This document shows, in pieces, positions 23,501-34,730 of a DNA stretch of 64,000 nucleotides; the stretch's first letter is position 1, and each line of letters opens with the position of its first letter. A program made the position numbers and the translations under genes. Source of the DNA: Sindora glabra (taxonomy: Eukaryota; Streptophyta; Magnoliopsida; Fabales; Fabaceae); contig CM035227.1 of the NCBI GenBank assembly GCA_020226215.1, forward strand, positions 103,585,732 to 103,649,731, read 5' to 3'. The notes below the pieces were generated by a model that had not been told where the DNA came from, did no database searches, and saw only the letters and a list, made by a program, of their open reading frames with translations.

Positions 23501-26065
23501 ATCTATTAAAACTATAGCTCTAAGAAAGAAGGGTTGAATAAGCCTCTTAGGCTGCTCAAGAAAATGGTGATGAAAGGGGAGAGCAGTGCCTATACAATTC
23601 AATACGATTGGTACATGGTATGTGGTCGATGAGAATGCTAGTCATCTCCTTCACAATATAGGTAGCATTATTGGAGCCTACGTCTCGCCCTATTATAAAT
23701 CAGTGCCTCAGTAATTACAAGATAAAGTCATGCAGAAGGTCTACATAAGTATAGATCTCCTCCCTATCTTAACTTATTTATAATTAATATTGAAATTATT
23801 AGATATAGTAGTCATAAATTTGTTAAATATCTTCTAATGCAGTTTCACTTCAAGTTCCAAGATATTTTTAAGGTTGAACGAGATAGAATGCTTAGTAATT
23901 TAATGCAGACTGCTGCTGACCTATACAACAACTGGAAATACAGGTTGAACAAATATTTTCTTTAGGAAAAAGGTGATTAGGAGTAGGATTTTATCCTAGA
24001 CCGTGCTAGGTATTACATACTACAATCTGTCTCACCTTAAACATGGCAGAAGTATGTGGAATTCTTTGTCAACAATGCTTACAGGATAAGTATGATATTT
24101 AACAAATTTATGTGATTATTTCATACATTTAAATTAAAATCATAATTATATTATATGATTATTTCTTAATTTGTAGGAGTTGTCTATGAGGAATGCATAA
24201 AATAGGGTGCAGAAAATGATGAATGACCAGTATGGATCAAAATTCATTATTACACATTGTTATGATAAAATAATTTAACTTATTATTTATAATTTAAATG
24301 TATAATTTGTTAGTCAACTCAATAATTATATTCATCCTTTTTTTCTTGTAAAATATGAATAGAGAAATAAGGATATGAGTAAGCTGTAGTTAGAGCTAAA
24401 TAACTTTAGGGACCAACACATGTATAGAACAAGGGAGTGGATGCATCCAACCCCCGAGAAGTAGAATGTAAGTTAGCTAAACCCTATATTTTATAATACA
24501 AATTTTACGAATATATCTTGTAATTTTTATAATTAATTTTTATTTTAATAATTTAAGGGAAGAATGACTGAGCTTGCAACTCAACATACGTAATCTATTG
24601 TATCATCCACTATCTCGCTTGGCACTCCTATACAAGTCAACAAGGTTGTCATTGCCTATGAGGTGCTTGACACTTAATGAAGGTATATAAAGGCAGTTGA
24701 TCGTGTGCTAGCTAGTCAATCCTACTATTTAGCAGGCACTTTTGACTCTGGGGTAAGCTTATAGTATGTCTCCCAAGTAGGTGAATTGCAACAACAGTTG
24801 CAATAAAGTCAACAACAATTTAAGTAGAGGTGAGAACAATTTGAGTAAAGCCAATAATTAATTCAGAAGTAGTAATAGCAGCTTACTTAGCAGTAGTAGA
24901 TATAGCAGTAATGAGGGACATATTTCATGGAGCTTACCTCCATGCTCAGATAGCAAGGACTTACATTACTTGCACCTCTATTTGCTTCTGCATAGCTTGG
25001 GCCAACCAAATTTGTAGTAGCACCCTCTGCCCAGCCACCATGTTCTACTTAGGCACCACCTCCAATGTATCATCCATGTCGTTAAGATGATGATCATAAT
25101 AATTTTGGCATAGACAACAATATATTTGGATACCTACATGTCCCTTCTCCTTAAATTACCATGTATATATAGTTTTTTTACATATATAAACATTTATATG
25201 GATCATGTATATATATAGTTTTTTATTTATATGTATAAACAATTACATAGTTATTTTATAAATATTTATTTTTTTATATGGAATATTCTTTTATTACTAG
25301 GACCGTTGGCGTATTTTATTTGTACAATTTAAATTAGATAAAATTAAATTAAAAATATTAAATTGATTTAATTGAATTGAAATAAAGAATATTATTATCT
25401 ATGCTATGAAATATAATATATTAATTTAATTATATTTAATTACAATGTTAACTTAATATATTTTATTTTAATATTTCTAAAATTCTACTATAAAAATAAT
25501 AGTATTAAATTTAATTTTCATAACTTTTAGCCATGACATTGTCATCGCTAAAAGTTAAATTCTAAAATATTTAAATTTCAAAAAGAGGTTTAGCGGTAAC
25601 TTTGTCATTCTTGTAAAGTTTAAATTAAAAAATAAAAAATTATAAAATACATTTTAGTAATGACAATATCATTGCTAGAAGCTGGATTTTATTATTTATT
25701 ATTTTTTAATTTAAAAGCTACAGCGACGACATTATGATCATTAAAAATCTAACTTTTAATGATAAGACTGTCATCATTAAAAGATATTTTACAATTTTTT
25801 ATTTTTTAATATAAACTTATAATGACTTTGTCATTGCTAGAAATTAAAATTTAAATTTTTTTTTTAATTTTAAAATTTTTTTTGTGACAACTTTATCATC
25901 AGAGAAACTTTAATTTTTACTAATAACTATGTTGTCGTCGGCATTAGTACCTAGACCATGAATTTTTACTAATGATATTCTCTCGATGACTTTAACATTT
26001 AGCAACAATCGAGTTATCTACATTAACGACAATTATTATCATTGAAAGCCTTTCTTCTTATAGTA
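20565..26065. mobile_element. CACTA (En/Spm) transposon, decayed, AGT target duplication
   Basis: The ends are TACTATACGAAATAATGG on the left and, in reverse complement, TACTATAAGAAGAAAGGC on the right, degenerate forms of the CACTACAAGAAA terminus. The 3-bp duplication AGT flanks both ends (20562-20564 and 26066-26068), as expected for the superfamily. Subterminal regions (20.6-21.2 and 25.5-26.06 kb) carry many copies of a short motif near TGTCATCGTTGAAA in both orientations, typical of CACTA subterminal repeats. Length is 5,501 bp, too short for a full autonomous element with both transposase genes. The interior has only TNPA-like fragments. Confidence 0.75.
23020..24960 (+). pseudogene. 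TNPA-like plant transposase pseudogene in CACTA element
   Basis: Broken reading frames run from an acidic segment (MDIFINDEDNLEDETIED, near 23030) through FHFKFQDIFKVERDRMLSNL (near 23845) and WQKYVEFFVNNAYR (near 24043) to a Gln-rich C-terminal stretch near 24770-24960. The order (acidic leader, tryptophan-containing domain, then a Q-rich coiled region) matches the Ptta/En/Spm plant transposase family. Many in-frame stops interrupt it. The assignment rests on pattern recall of this fast-diverging family and is moderate at best. Confidence 0.42.
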
Positions 26066-27239
26066 AGTTAACTATATACTTAATTATGGAAGTTCGAAGG
26101 ACAATTTTGGGATTTATAGTCAATTATGTAGTTGACTATAGAGTTTAAAGGATAACTTTAGTGCTTATAGTTAACTAACAGCACCCAGAAAGCAGTTTGA
26201 AGGCTTATAGTTGACTATAACTTAGATTTTTACAAATTTCTAGATCAAAGCACTATTCATACACCACAAATTTCATCCTAATTCATTATTTATGTTACTA
26301 ATCTATACCAAATCATCAATACACCTTTAAGAGTCATTATTGAGGCCATTTCCATCATTAAACACAAACTAAACATTATAAATCATTAAATCTATTGAGT
26401 GGATCATAAAACACAAATTCACATTTGACTAAGCAAAAACCATTCAAATTTTTAAATTAGGGTTAAATTGTTTACTCATCTCCTATGGAGAAGGTTTTGA
26501 AAGGCCAAATTTATTATCTCTTACCCCTAATTAACTAAAATTGCAAACATTCTAAGTTAGGATTTAGTTTTCCCCTTTTGAGTTATATGCTCAATTCTCC
26601 TAAAATCTAAAGAAAATTATAAGAAATCTAGTTGTTATAAAGACTTTTACCACATTTGTGTAAAGATTTTGATAAGATATTGTTCCCAACATACTTAATG
26701 AAAAAAGATCTTAAAGGAAAGGTAGAAAGAGATGAAGAAAATGAGAGAACAAGAAGTTTGTTTGGAGAAAAATGAGAAATAGTGTCCCTTTAAGGAAAAA
26801 GTTGATGTTTTATAAGAATAGGGACATTTTCATGTTTTATCTAAAAACTTTTCTCTACTTACATACTCACTTCTAATTAATTATAATCCTTGTCTCTTTC
26901 ACTCAATATATTTTCTCTCAACTAATTTTTTTAAGTTTATTATTTCAAACCCATTTAATAATTTATTTTATACCTAAAAGTCTCATTCAAAGTTCATTTA
27001 ATTAATAAGTCCTCTTTTCCTCATTTATTCACTTCAAGTTTTATCTTAAATTTCATTCAATTGATAAATTTTTCTTTTACCCAATTTCTCAATTATATCT
27101 TCTCACCATAGTTTATCCATTTCACATATAATATCTTTTTGTAGTAATCATTTTACTAGAATTAATTAACTATTTCCCTTTTTCAACCCATGCAAAATAT
27201 TAAAATTCAAATTTTTTAAGGCGGGTGTAACAAAAATGT

Positions 27240-28376
27240 TAGAGGGTGTAATAAAAATATTTAAATTATTTTATTTAGTTAATTTCTTATTTAATACTTA
27301 ATTAAAAAAGCCTAAGTACTTAAGTTACATAGTTAATTTCTCAAGTAATTTTATTTATTTCATTGCATAGTTTGCTTAAACAAAATAGTTAGTATTTGTT
27401 TATTTTTAAGAAACTTTTTTCATAGGAAAATCTCATATGCTCTTATATGAATGAAAGAGTAATATATTATTTCTATACTTTCTTATTAAAAAAATGATAT
27501 ATAAAGTCATGATAATTGCAGAAAATAATTTTCTTTTTGAAAAAGAATAAGTTTTCTTTCAACAAACTCTTTATATTTAACATGGAACATATAGAATATT
27601 TTTTAACTCTCTTAACAATTTATAAATATATTCCTACAAAAGATATTTTCCACCAAAACAAATGGAGCCTAAACTTGAGATGTTTACTTAATTTTATTTA
27701 GTTGATTATTTAATAATTAATTAAAAATATTTAGTTAATTTATCTAGTTTATTTCTTAGTTAATTTGTTTATTTAATCAAAATAGTTAATTTTATTTAAT
27801 TAACTAGAAAAGCATAATTAATTTATTTAATTTACTACTTAATTAATTTATTTATTTAATACAAGTAGTTAATTTTATTTAATTAATTGTCTAGTTAATT
27901 AAAAAGGCTTGATTAATTTATTTTATTTATTCCTTAATTGATTTATTTATAAAATATTTAATTTCATTTAGTTAATTAAAAAAGTTTATTTATTAATGAT
28001 AGATGATTAGATGGAGACCTATTAGGGTGAGATTAGAGATGAGTTAATTCCAACCCTACTAATGGGTTATTATCATCCACATACACTCCTCTTGAATATA
28101 TGTTTGTGCCCACACATGATATTGGAGAACCATCCTCGTAGTAATTACAGCCATAACTTAGCTAGCTTATGTAACAACAGCCTCTTATTCCTAAAAGGTC
28201 TACCCTAAAATTGGGACCTTCTTTTGGGGCATGCCTTGCATACTTGATTGACCCCCTCTTGGTTTTAAAAAGAGTATTTATGTATTCAAATTTCTTAATT
28301 AAAGTAAAATAATATCTTAATTAATTTTTTTCCTAATTTTCATATTAAATTCTTTTGTGTCAAAAGCTTATTTACT
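27240..28376 (+). repeat. Segmental duplication, copy X1, with internal tandem AT repeats
   Basis: This AT-rich stretch is repeated at 48841-49680 and 55976-56220. Landmarks shared with the other copy include AAAATCTCATATGCTC(T/C)TATAT, an ACCAAACTC(C/T)TTA-like box and TTAATTTTATTTAATTAATT runs. Within it, about 27680-27990, a unit of roughly 90 bp (TTAATTTATTTA, AATACAAGTAGTTAATTTTA, TTAATTAAAAAGGCTT) recurs three to four times. It ends at the junction where the duplicated NPF segment begins. Confidence 0.75.
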
Positions 28377-28870
28377 CATTTTTGTTGAAGTTAGAAGAAT
28401 GCATGTGATAAGAGAATATAACTTAGCAGGACGAAAAGGACATTGTCCGTATGAGTATATTTTGGCGATTGCCTCATTACGTACTAATCAAGATTGTAGA
28501 TGTTTTCAATGCCATTGGATTGCTGGAATTCTTGTATGATCAATCTCTGGAAAACATTCAGTGTTTTGAGACAAGTTTCTTCACAAGTGGGATTGGTGTG
28601 GAGAATTTCCTGAACAACTTGACTGTGACTCTAGTTGTCAAGATTTCCAGAAGGGGTGACAAGAAAAGCTGGATTGGTGATAACTTGAATGATAATCACT
28701 TGGATTACTATTATAGGTTTCTCTTTTTGGTGATAACAGGTTTGAATTTGGTGGCATTTGTTTGCGCAATAAGTAGGTACACCTACAATAGAGAGATCAT
28801 TGGGGTAAAACAGGGCCTTGAAATAAAGGGTAACCCCACGCTAGATGCATATTTAGGGTTACAAGTGTAA
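28377..28870 (+). pseudogene. NPF5.1-like pseudogene, 3' fragment of exon 4
   Basis: This repeats the last 163 codons or so of the NPF gene, from VEVRRM to a stop matching the parental stop (TAA 28868-28870) after LGLQV. The 5' three quarters of the gene is missing, and AT-rich X1 sequence abuts directly. Near 28435 a 1-base insertion in an AAAAGGACA stretch breaks the frame between VIREYNLAG and MSIFWRLPHYV. I count about 62 differences in roughly 426 bp from the parental exon (about 85% identity). Many are amino-acid changing at conserved sites, for example FFYDQSPED to FLYDQSLEN, which fits neutral decay. No promoter is present. Confidence 0.88.
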
Positions 28871-30193
28871 GTTTAGGTTCATAGCCTAATAAAAAAATGT
28901 AGAAGTTTAGGTAACATAATTCTAAATTGTGGTTGTGTTCATGGTTGGAGTTACACGGAGATAAGTAAAATTATAGATAAGTATGATTGTTATGAAGTAA
29001 AATTACAATTATGAAACTTATGGCAATAGCAATGCTATGGATGCAACCTACTATTTAAGGCTATGATAAAGGATTGGGATAGATGAAATTACTAAATACT
29101 AGTATATGTAAGATATGAGATTATTATTTTTAATTTAAGTACTTTTTAAATGGGATTATTATTTTTAATTTACGTATGTTTTAAATTTTGTAGTATCAAT
29201 TTTTGATAGAGAAAGATATAATTTATTATACAAGAATTTGTATGGTTTGAAAAAAAAAATATGCCATCGTCTTTCATAAATTAATAATAAAAAATTTAAG
29301 TAATTGAAAATGAGAAACTATAATATGTAAAATATGTGTAGAACAATAATCATCTTTTTATGATTCTTTTAAAGAATTTCTTGTAGAAATGTCTATATTT
29401 TGATTTGACTTCAAATGAAGCAAACACTAATTAATCTTCTCTTAATCCAAAATGTGTATTCATGCTTGTCTTATAATTAGGCACAACATTTGGGAGAAAA
29501 AATTGTGGCTTAAAGTTTAAGTAGGCAAAGTTTTAAGTGTGACTTTTGCTTTTACTTTAAGTAATACATTTTTGGTAACACTAAAAAAATTGTTACCTAA
29601 AACTTAAATAGGCAAGGCAACTACTTTAAAGGCATTGCTTTTTATTTTTAAATTTGAAAAATATTTTGAAGTAACATTAAAAAATTATTACCTAAATCTT
29701 AAATAAGCAGCAATTTTTAAAGTATTGCATTTTACTTTTAATTTAAGCAATACTAAAAATCATTGTTAAAAATTGGAAAAAAATTGTTACTTAAAAGAAT
29801 AAGTAAAGCTAACTAAGACTATGCCAAAAAATCGTTGTCTATATTATAAATAATAATTTTTTAATATTGGCAATAATTTTTATTCTTTGTTATAAGTTAA
29901 AAATATTATAATATTGTATGGCTTAAAAAAATTTATGATATTCTTAGTGATATATTGAGAATGAAAAAAATTAAGTAAAAATGAGAGATTATAATCTAAA
30001 AAATATGTGTGGAGTCATAATGGGTTTTTTATCTTTTTTTTTTGTCAAAGAATTTCATGTACAAATGTTTATACTTTGTATTTCGATCATTTGACTTATC
30101 TTCTCGTATTTCATAACACCTTTTCATACTTGTCTTATCATTAGGAACATGATTTTCGAGATGGATTCCTTGAGATCGTTCAAAATGCACTTA
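28871..30193 (+). repeat. Segmental duplication, copy Y1, left part
   Basis: This is the 3' flank of the NPF pseudogene and matches 16552 to about 17320. It is longer than the parental copy because a segment is itself duplicated: 29231-29490 and 29920-30150 both match parental 16881-17160. It ends at the TTA target duplication of the Harbinger element (30191-30193), where the parental copy reads on from AAATGCACTTTAAC without interruption. Confidence 0.75.
29547..29810 (+). repeat. Imperfect tandem repeat, about three units of 90 bp
   Basis: Each unit begins TTGCTTTTACTTT or similar, passes through a GTAACA(C/T)TAAAAAA block, and ends with ATTGTTACCTAAAACTTAAA then GGCA. It sits between the two sub-duplicated flank copies and may be the source or remnant of a MITE. 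It is absent from the parental flank. Confidence 0.45.
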
Positions 30194-31740
30194 CTGTGCA
30201 TTTGGAATAGGTGATTTGGTGGGGGCCAAATTGCTAAAGTGAAAACCGGGGCGAACTTGCGAATTTCACTTGTTTGGTTAGGAGTGAAATGCGGGGGCAG
30301 GGGGGGGGAATGAATTTGTCAGAAATTGGTGGGCCTAAGCAAAATTGTCCCTTTCCTTAAATTGGAGTGAAAGCGGGGTGAAAGGGAACCGTGAAAGTCA
30401 TTTTCCTTTTGTTGCCCTTCGTTCCCCACACATCTTCATCCTCTTCTATGGCTGGCCGAAGAAGATGATCTGTGTTTGAAAACTGAAGACGAGCTGGCGA
30501 CCGCTGCTTAACCTTCAATCAGGTATGTTTTTACCGTCATTCCTATCATTTGGAGGTTGCTGTATGGTTAGCGTGCTTCTGTTGGCAAGGAGGAGATGGA
30601 AGAGGCCATCCGTCCAAATGGGTGATGTGCTCCGTCGGAATCTGCTAGAAGAAAGCCATCCGAAGGCAAGAGACACTTCGTGGAAGCCGATCTACTGGTG
30701 GCGAGGTTGGGAAAACGGTCGAGGGTCATCCGAAGGTTCGTCACCGCAGTTGGTCAAGTTGAATGTCGAGTCAGGTTTGTACCAGAGTTGATTCGACTCG
30801 TAACCCGAAATTGCTCCAACCTGACACTAAATTTTCTATTTTTTTTATTTTCTTCATATTAAATTTAAGGAAATTTTTTTGCATTGTCAGTATGATATTC
30901 CTCTCTTTTTCCTACTGAAACACAATGGCAAACATAATATTGGTGTGAGTTTGAATTTTGGAATAGGAATTGGACGGTTATTCTATGTACTATTTTCTGT
31001 TCAATGCTGTGTTAAATCGAATTAGAGGGGAGTAACCGTGAAGTTCGTAAAAATTCTATACTATGCATTTACTATAAAATTGTCAAATTTTTTAGTTAAT
31101 TAAGTTAATTAATTTATCAGTAATCGGTCACAGTTACCATTTTTTTGGAAATAGAATTAATGTCACAGTTGCAATTTTTTTAAATTATTTGAATAATTCA
31201 ATCAATACTAGCTTCATGAAAACTGTAGGAAATGATTTGTTAAAGAAACATTGTAATCGGTCATTTTTTATGATTTAATCAATTACAAATATATTGATGA
31301 TATATTACTTTTATAAATAACTAAATTACTATCTTTTCATTTTAAGAGTAATAACTGTTATGTTACATAATCTTTACCAAGAAATTGGTACATTAATTTA
31401 CAAGTCCAACTTAGAAGAATTGTGATTGTTTTAACATAAAATGATTTCTCCACAGTGTGGTGGCATTTTACGTGTGAAAGGTCACTAATATTTTGAAAAC
31501 ATGATAAATGGTTGTAATCAAACACAAATTTCATTTCTTGGAAAATAACATTATAAATAAGAGTAACTTTAATATTTAATGTTACATTGATGTATTAGTC
31601 TCCGTTGATCAAAATACAATTATTTCATCATGTAAATTAATGTCTTGCACGTGTAAGATTTTAATATAAAGTTAATTGAAATCTTTAATAAACTTAATAG
31701 CATGCTTGATGTATACACGATCAACTGTGTCAAAATAAGA

Positions 31741-31810
31741 TATATATATATATATGTATATATATATGTATATATATATATGTATATATATATATGTATA
31801 TATATATATG

Positions 31811-31857
<47 letters not shown>
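31741..31857. repeat. AT microsatellite with TG interruptions
   Basis: An almost pure TA repeat of about 117 bp is interrupted by TG about every 12-16 bp. The open frame on the minus strand (31672-31881, Ile/Tyr-rich) is only this repeat. Confidence 0.9.
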
Positions 31858-31859
<2 letters not shown>

Positions 31860-33096
31860 CTAAGTGTATAAGGGTTTTCAATGTCTATTTAAAAAAAAAT
31901 GTGACTATGTAGGCTCTAACTTACTAAATTCTTTTCCTTATATTACTTTGTACTTATTTTAATTCTCAAAGTTACATTCATTTAATTCACATTATAAATA
32001 TGATGACAAAAGTGGTGTTGTGGAACTGTTGTGTGATTGAATTCAACATATATGTGTACTTATTGTACTTAAGTTCAATTAATAATTATTATTTTATGTA
32101 CAACCATGTTATATATGTACGAGTTCATTTTAAAAGAGTTTCTTACATGGCTATGTTACACACAGATCATCCAAGGAAAAAGGAAGAACCGTTGTCCAGG
32201 GAATTAATAAGGGATTCATAGTCTTGCCTCATTATTGCTTAAGGTAAATGTACATCTATGGCTATTAATCTGGCTTATATAGCTATATGTGTGATTGACT
32301 GTTGTTGTTAAATAAAGGCATTGCATGATTGTCAATAATATTCATGTCTCATGTGGCCTAGTTTCTAGTTTTTATTCACCTGGAGCATAGTTATGAATCT
32401 TTCATGTCATGATAACATGTTGATGTTGTCCATTTAATAGTAATTTAATTAGCAATATTTTGTAAGTTATCGTGGAAGAATACATGGATGACTCATTCGA
32501 AGAGTGGATGGAGCTATTCAAATTCATTAATGTAAACATGATAGAAGAGTAGGAAAGACTATGCAATATGTTTATTTTCTAAATGGTGGCATACACTGTG
32601 CAGTCAATGCAATTGTTACAAATACAAGCAAGTTGTTTGCAACTTCCTGTTTAGGTTGATAGTACTAGTGGTTCAAGAGATCAAATGTGTCAACAACTAT
32701 TTGAAAACTTATTAGAGCCTGAAAAGTGTCATAATCTCGTACGCATGAGTCCCCATGCTTTCCATTAGCTGTGTTAAAAGCTGAGAGCAACTGGTAAAGT
32801 GAGAGATTCTAAATATTTAGTAGTGGAGGAGCAGGTTATACAATTTTTACACAAGTTAGCTCATAATGTAAAGAATAGGACTATGTCTTTCTTCTTCCAT
32901 CGATCTGGGGAGACAATTAGTCGTCACTTTCATAATGTTTTACGAGGTGTTATCTTACTTAGCGAAGAGTATCTAGTTCAGCCCACAGGGTTAGAGGTTC
33001 CTTCACAGATTTTCAATAACAATAGGTTTTTTTTCCTTATTTCAAGGTAATAGACTAAGTTAAAAATGCTAAAATACTTCATTCACATGTGCAATT

Positions 33097-34717
33097 TGTT
33101 AGTGTGTGTCCTAGAACCAATCCTATAAGATGATTAGAGTTATACACAATGTATTATATTTTATTTTAGGTAATTTAATTATTATATTTTGTTTTTATTA
33201 TTATTATGCGCAATTTATAACTTAATATAATAATTATCCTTGGAATAGCTTTGCTATTCCTAAAATGCCCCTAGTCAAGTATTATTACGAAAAAGGATAG
33301 TAATAATACATCGAGACTAGCATGTATAGTGACTGATGATTACGAATCATGGATATGTGATATCAAGTCAATACATGAGTACATTGCTAGTGAACAATAT
33401 ACTGGACTGACCCACTATGAGAATATTACATGGATAAACGTGTCATAAGTTATTCTCATATGATCACAACTACGCATAAACCTTTGACCTGAAGTCACTA
33501 CGGTTCCCTACATGAGGAATTACTCATTTTAATATTGTCCTATATCACCTTTAATCAGGTGACAAGTAGGGCATTGATTGGGTGTGTCATAAATCATGCA
33601 GAGGGAAGTGAGTGATGTAAATGGGATTTTGTTACTCTTGTATAAAAGAGAAATATCCTTGGGCCCCTTGATTGAGTGAGACTTAGAAATGCATGGCCAT
33701 GCTCAGTTGAATTAATATGTGATATTAATTATTTATTTTAAGTCTACTCAGTATCAAGAAATATAAATTGAACATTGACGAGGATGACACATTCCATGCC
33801 TCCAGTTCAATTTGGATATTATTACAAAAGGGTTATGATGTAAAACGTTGATCATGTATTAGGTGGATGTCGAATCATAGACATTCTTACTACTTGAGTG
33901 GCAGTGATGTATTGCTAGATACCGCTCGCTGTCTATACCTCAATAATAAGTCATTGTCAACGTAATAAGAACCTATAGGGTCACACAAAAGGAGTAGGAA
34001 TAAGACAATAATTAATTGGACTTTAATTATATTAATATCCAATTAATTGGACTTATTTTCGTGCATATATATTATTAAGAATAATAAATTCACGTTTTAT
34101 ATATATATATTTATATATATTATGTGATATTATTTGATATTAAAGTAATATCAAGTAATTATCTTATCAGATATTAGATAAATATATGCAATTATCTAAT
34201 ATTAAGATATTTATATTATGAGATAATATCATTATCTAATATTAGATAATTAATAGATAAGTCTTATCTCTTCCCATTATCTCTAGGATAAGGATAAGAT
34301 GAGTTGTTAAGTGTGATTAGGATTTTGGAAGCATTATCCTAGTAGGACTAGGATTATGGCTTGCCTAAGTTCTATAAAAAGGGACTTGAGGGCAGCACTT
34401 AACAATCACGTTTTAAGCTTCCATATAAACCCTAAATCACTCAGAAAACATCCAATCCTAATTCTTAGAGAGAAAAACGCATCCTAGCAGATGCGTGGAG
34501 GGTGAGAGGTCGTTGTTCACTCAGTGTGGATACCGTAGAGACGCTGTACCTTTCGGCCGGCGTTTGATTCATCCGCTCTCAAGTTTTAATCAGTAGAAAC
34601 ACGAGTGCCCAATAGGTAAAACCTTAATCATTGACTTATGCTTTTTGCATGGATCCTAGGTAGAATTCAGATCAAAATTTAAAATTCCGCTGCATGTGAT
34701 AATCCGAATTCCCAACA
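33097..34717 (+). repeat. 5' LTR of Copia element
   Basis: It runs from TGTTAGTGTG to CCCAACA and contains a TATA box at 34372. An AT-rich region with several ATTATCTAATATTAGATAAT-type palindromes lies at about 34160-34260. All differences from the 3' LTR that I found lie in its first 303 bp or last 226 bp; 33400-34491 is identical. Confidence 0.96.
34372..34380 (+). promoter_or_regulatory. LTR promoter TATA box
   Basis: CTATAAAAA lies about 345 bp before the LTR end, followed by AGGGCAGCACTTAACA near the expected start of transcription. The same box is at 41904-41912 in the 3' LTR. Confidence 0.7.
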
Positions 34718-34718
34718 G

Positions 34719-34730
34719 TGGTATCAGAGC
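34719..34730 (+). promoter_or_regulatory. Primer-binding site (initiator Met tRNA)
   Basis: TGGTATCAGAGC, the standard complement of the plant initiator methionine tRNA 3' end, begins one base after the 5' LTR. It primes minus-strand DNA synthesis. Confidence 0.93.

Larger units (their letters stand above)
18995..27232 (-). mobile_element. Gypsy-LTR-like remnant, split by a CACTA element
   Basis: About 2.74 kb of DNA (18995-20564 plus 26066-27232) lies between Y0 and X1 but is absent at the matching Y1/X2 join near 48840, so it is an insertion. Its right end in reverse complement reads TGTTACACCCGCCTTAAAAA, a common start of plant Ty3/gypsy LTRs. Internal features, including an AAAGTGGTGGTCAAAAAG segment near 19220, resemble the LTR-like region of the gypsy remnant at 59.6-61.3 kb. 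No internal coding sequence is present, so a solo LTR is the simplest reading. The left limit and the target duplication could not be fixed. Confidence 0.42.

Noticed and set aside
31672..31881. Minus-strand open frame rich in Ile and Tyr
   Set aside because: It is a translation of the TA microsatellite.
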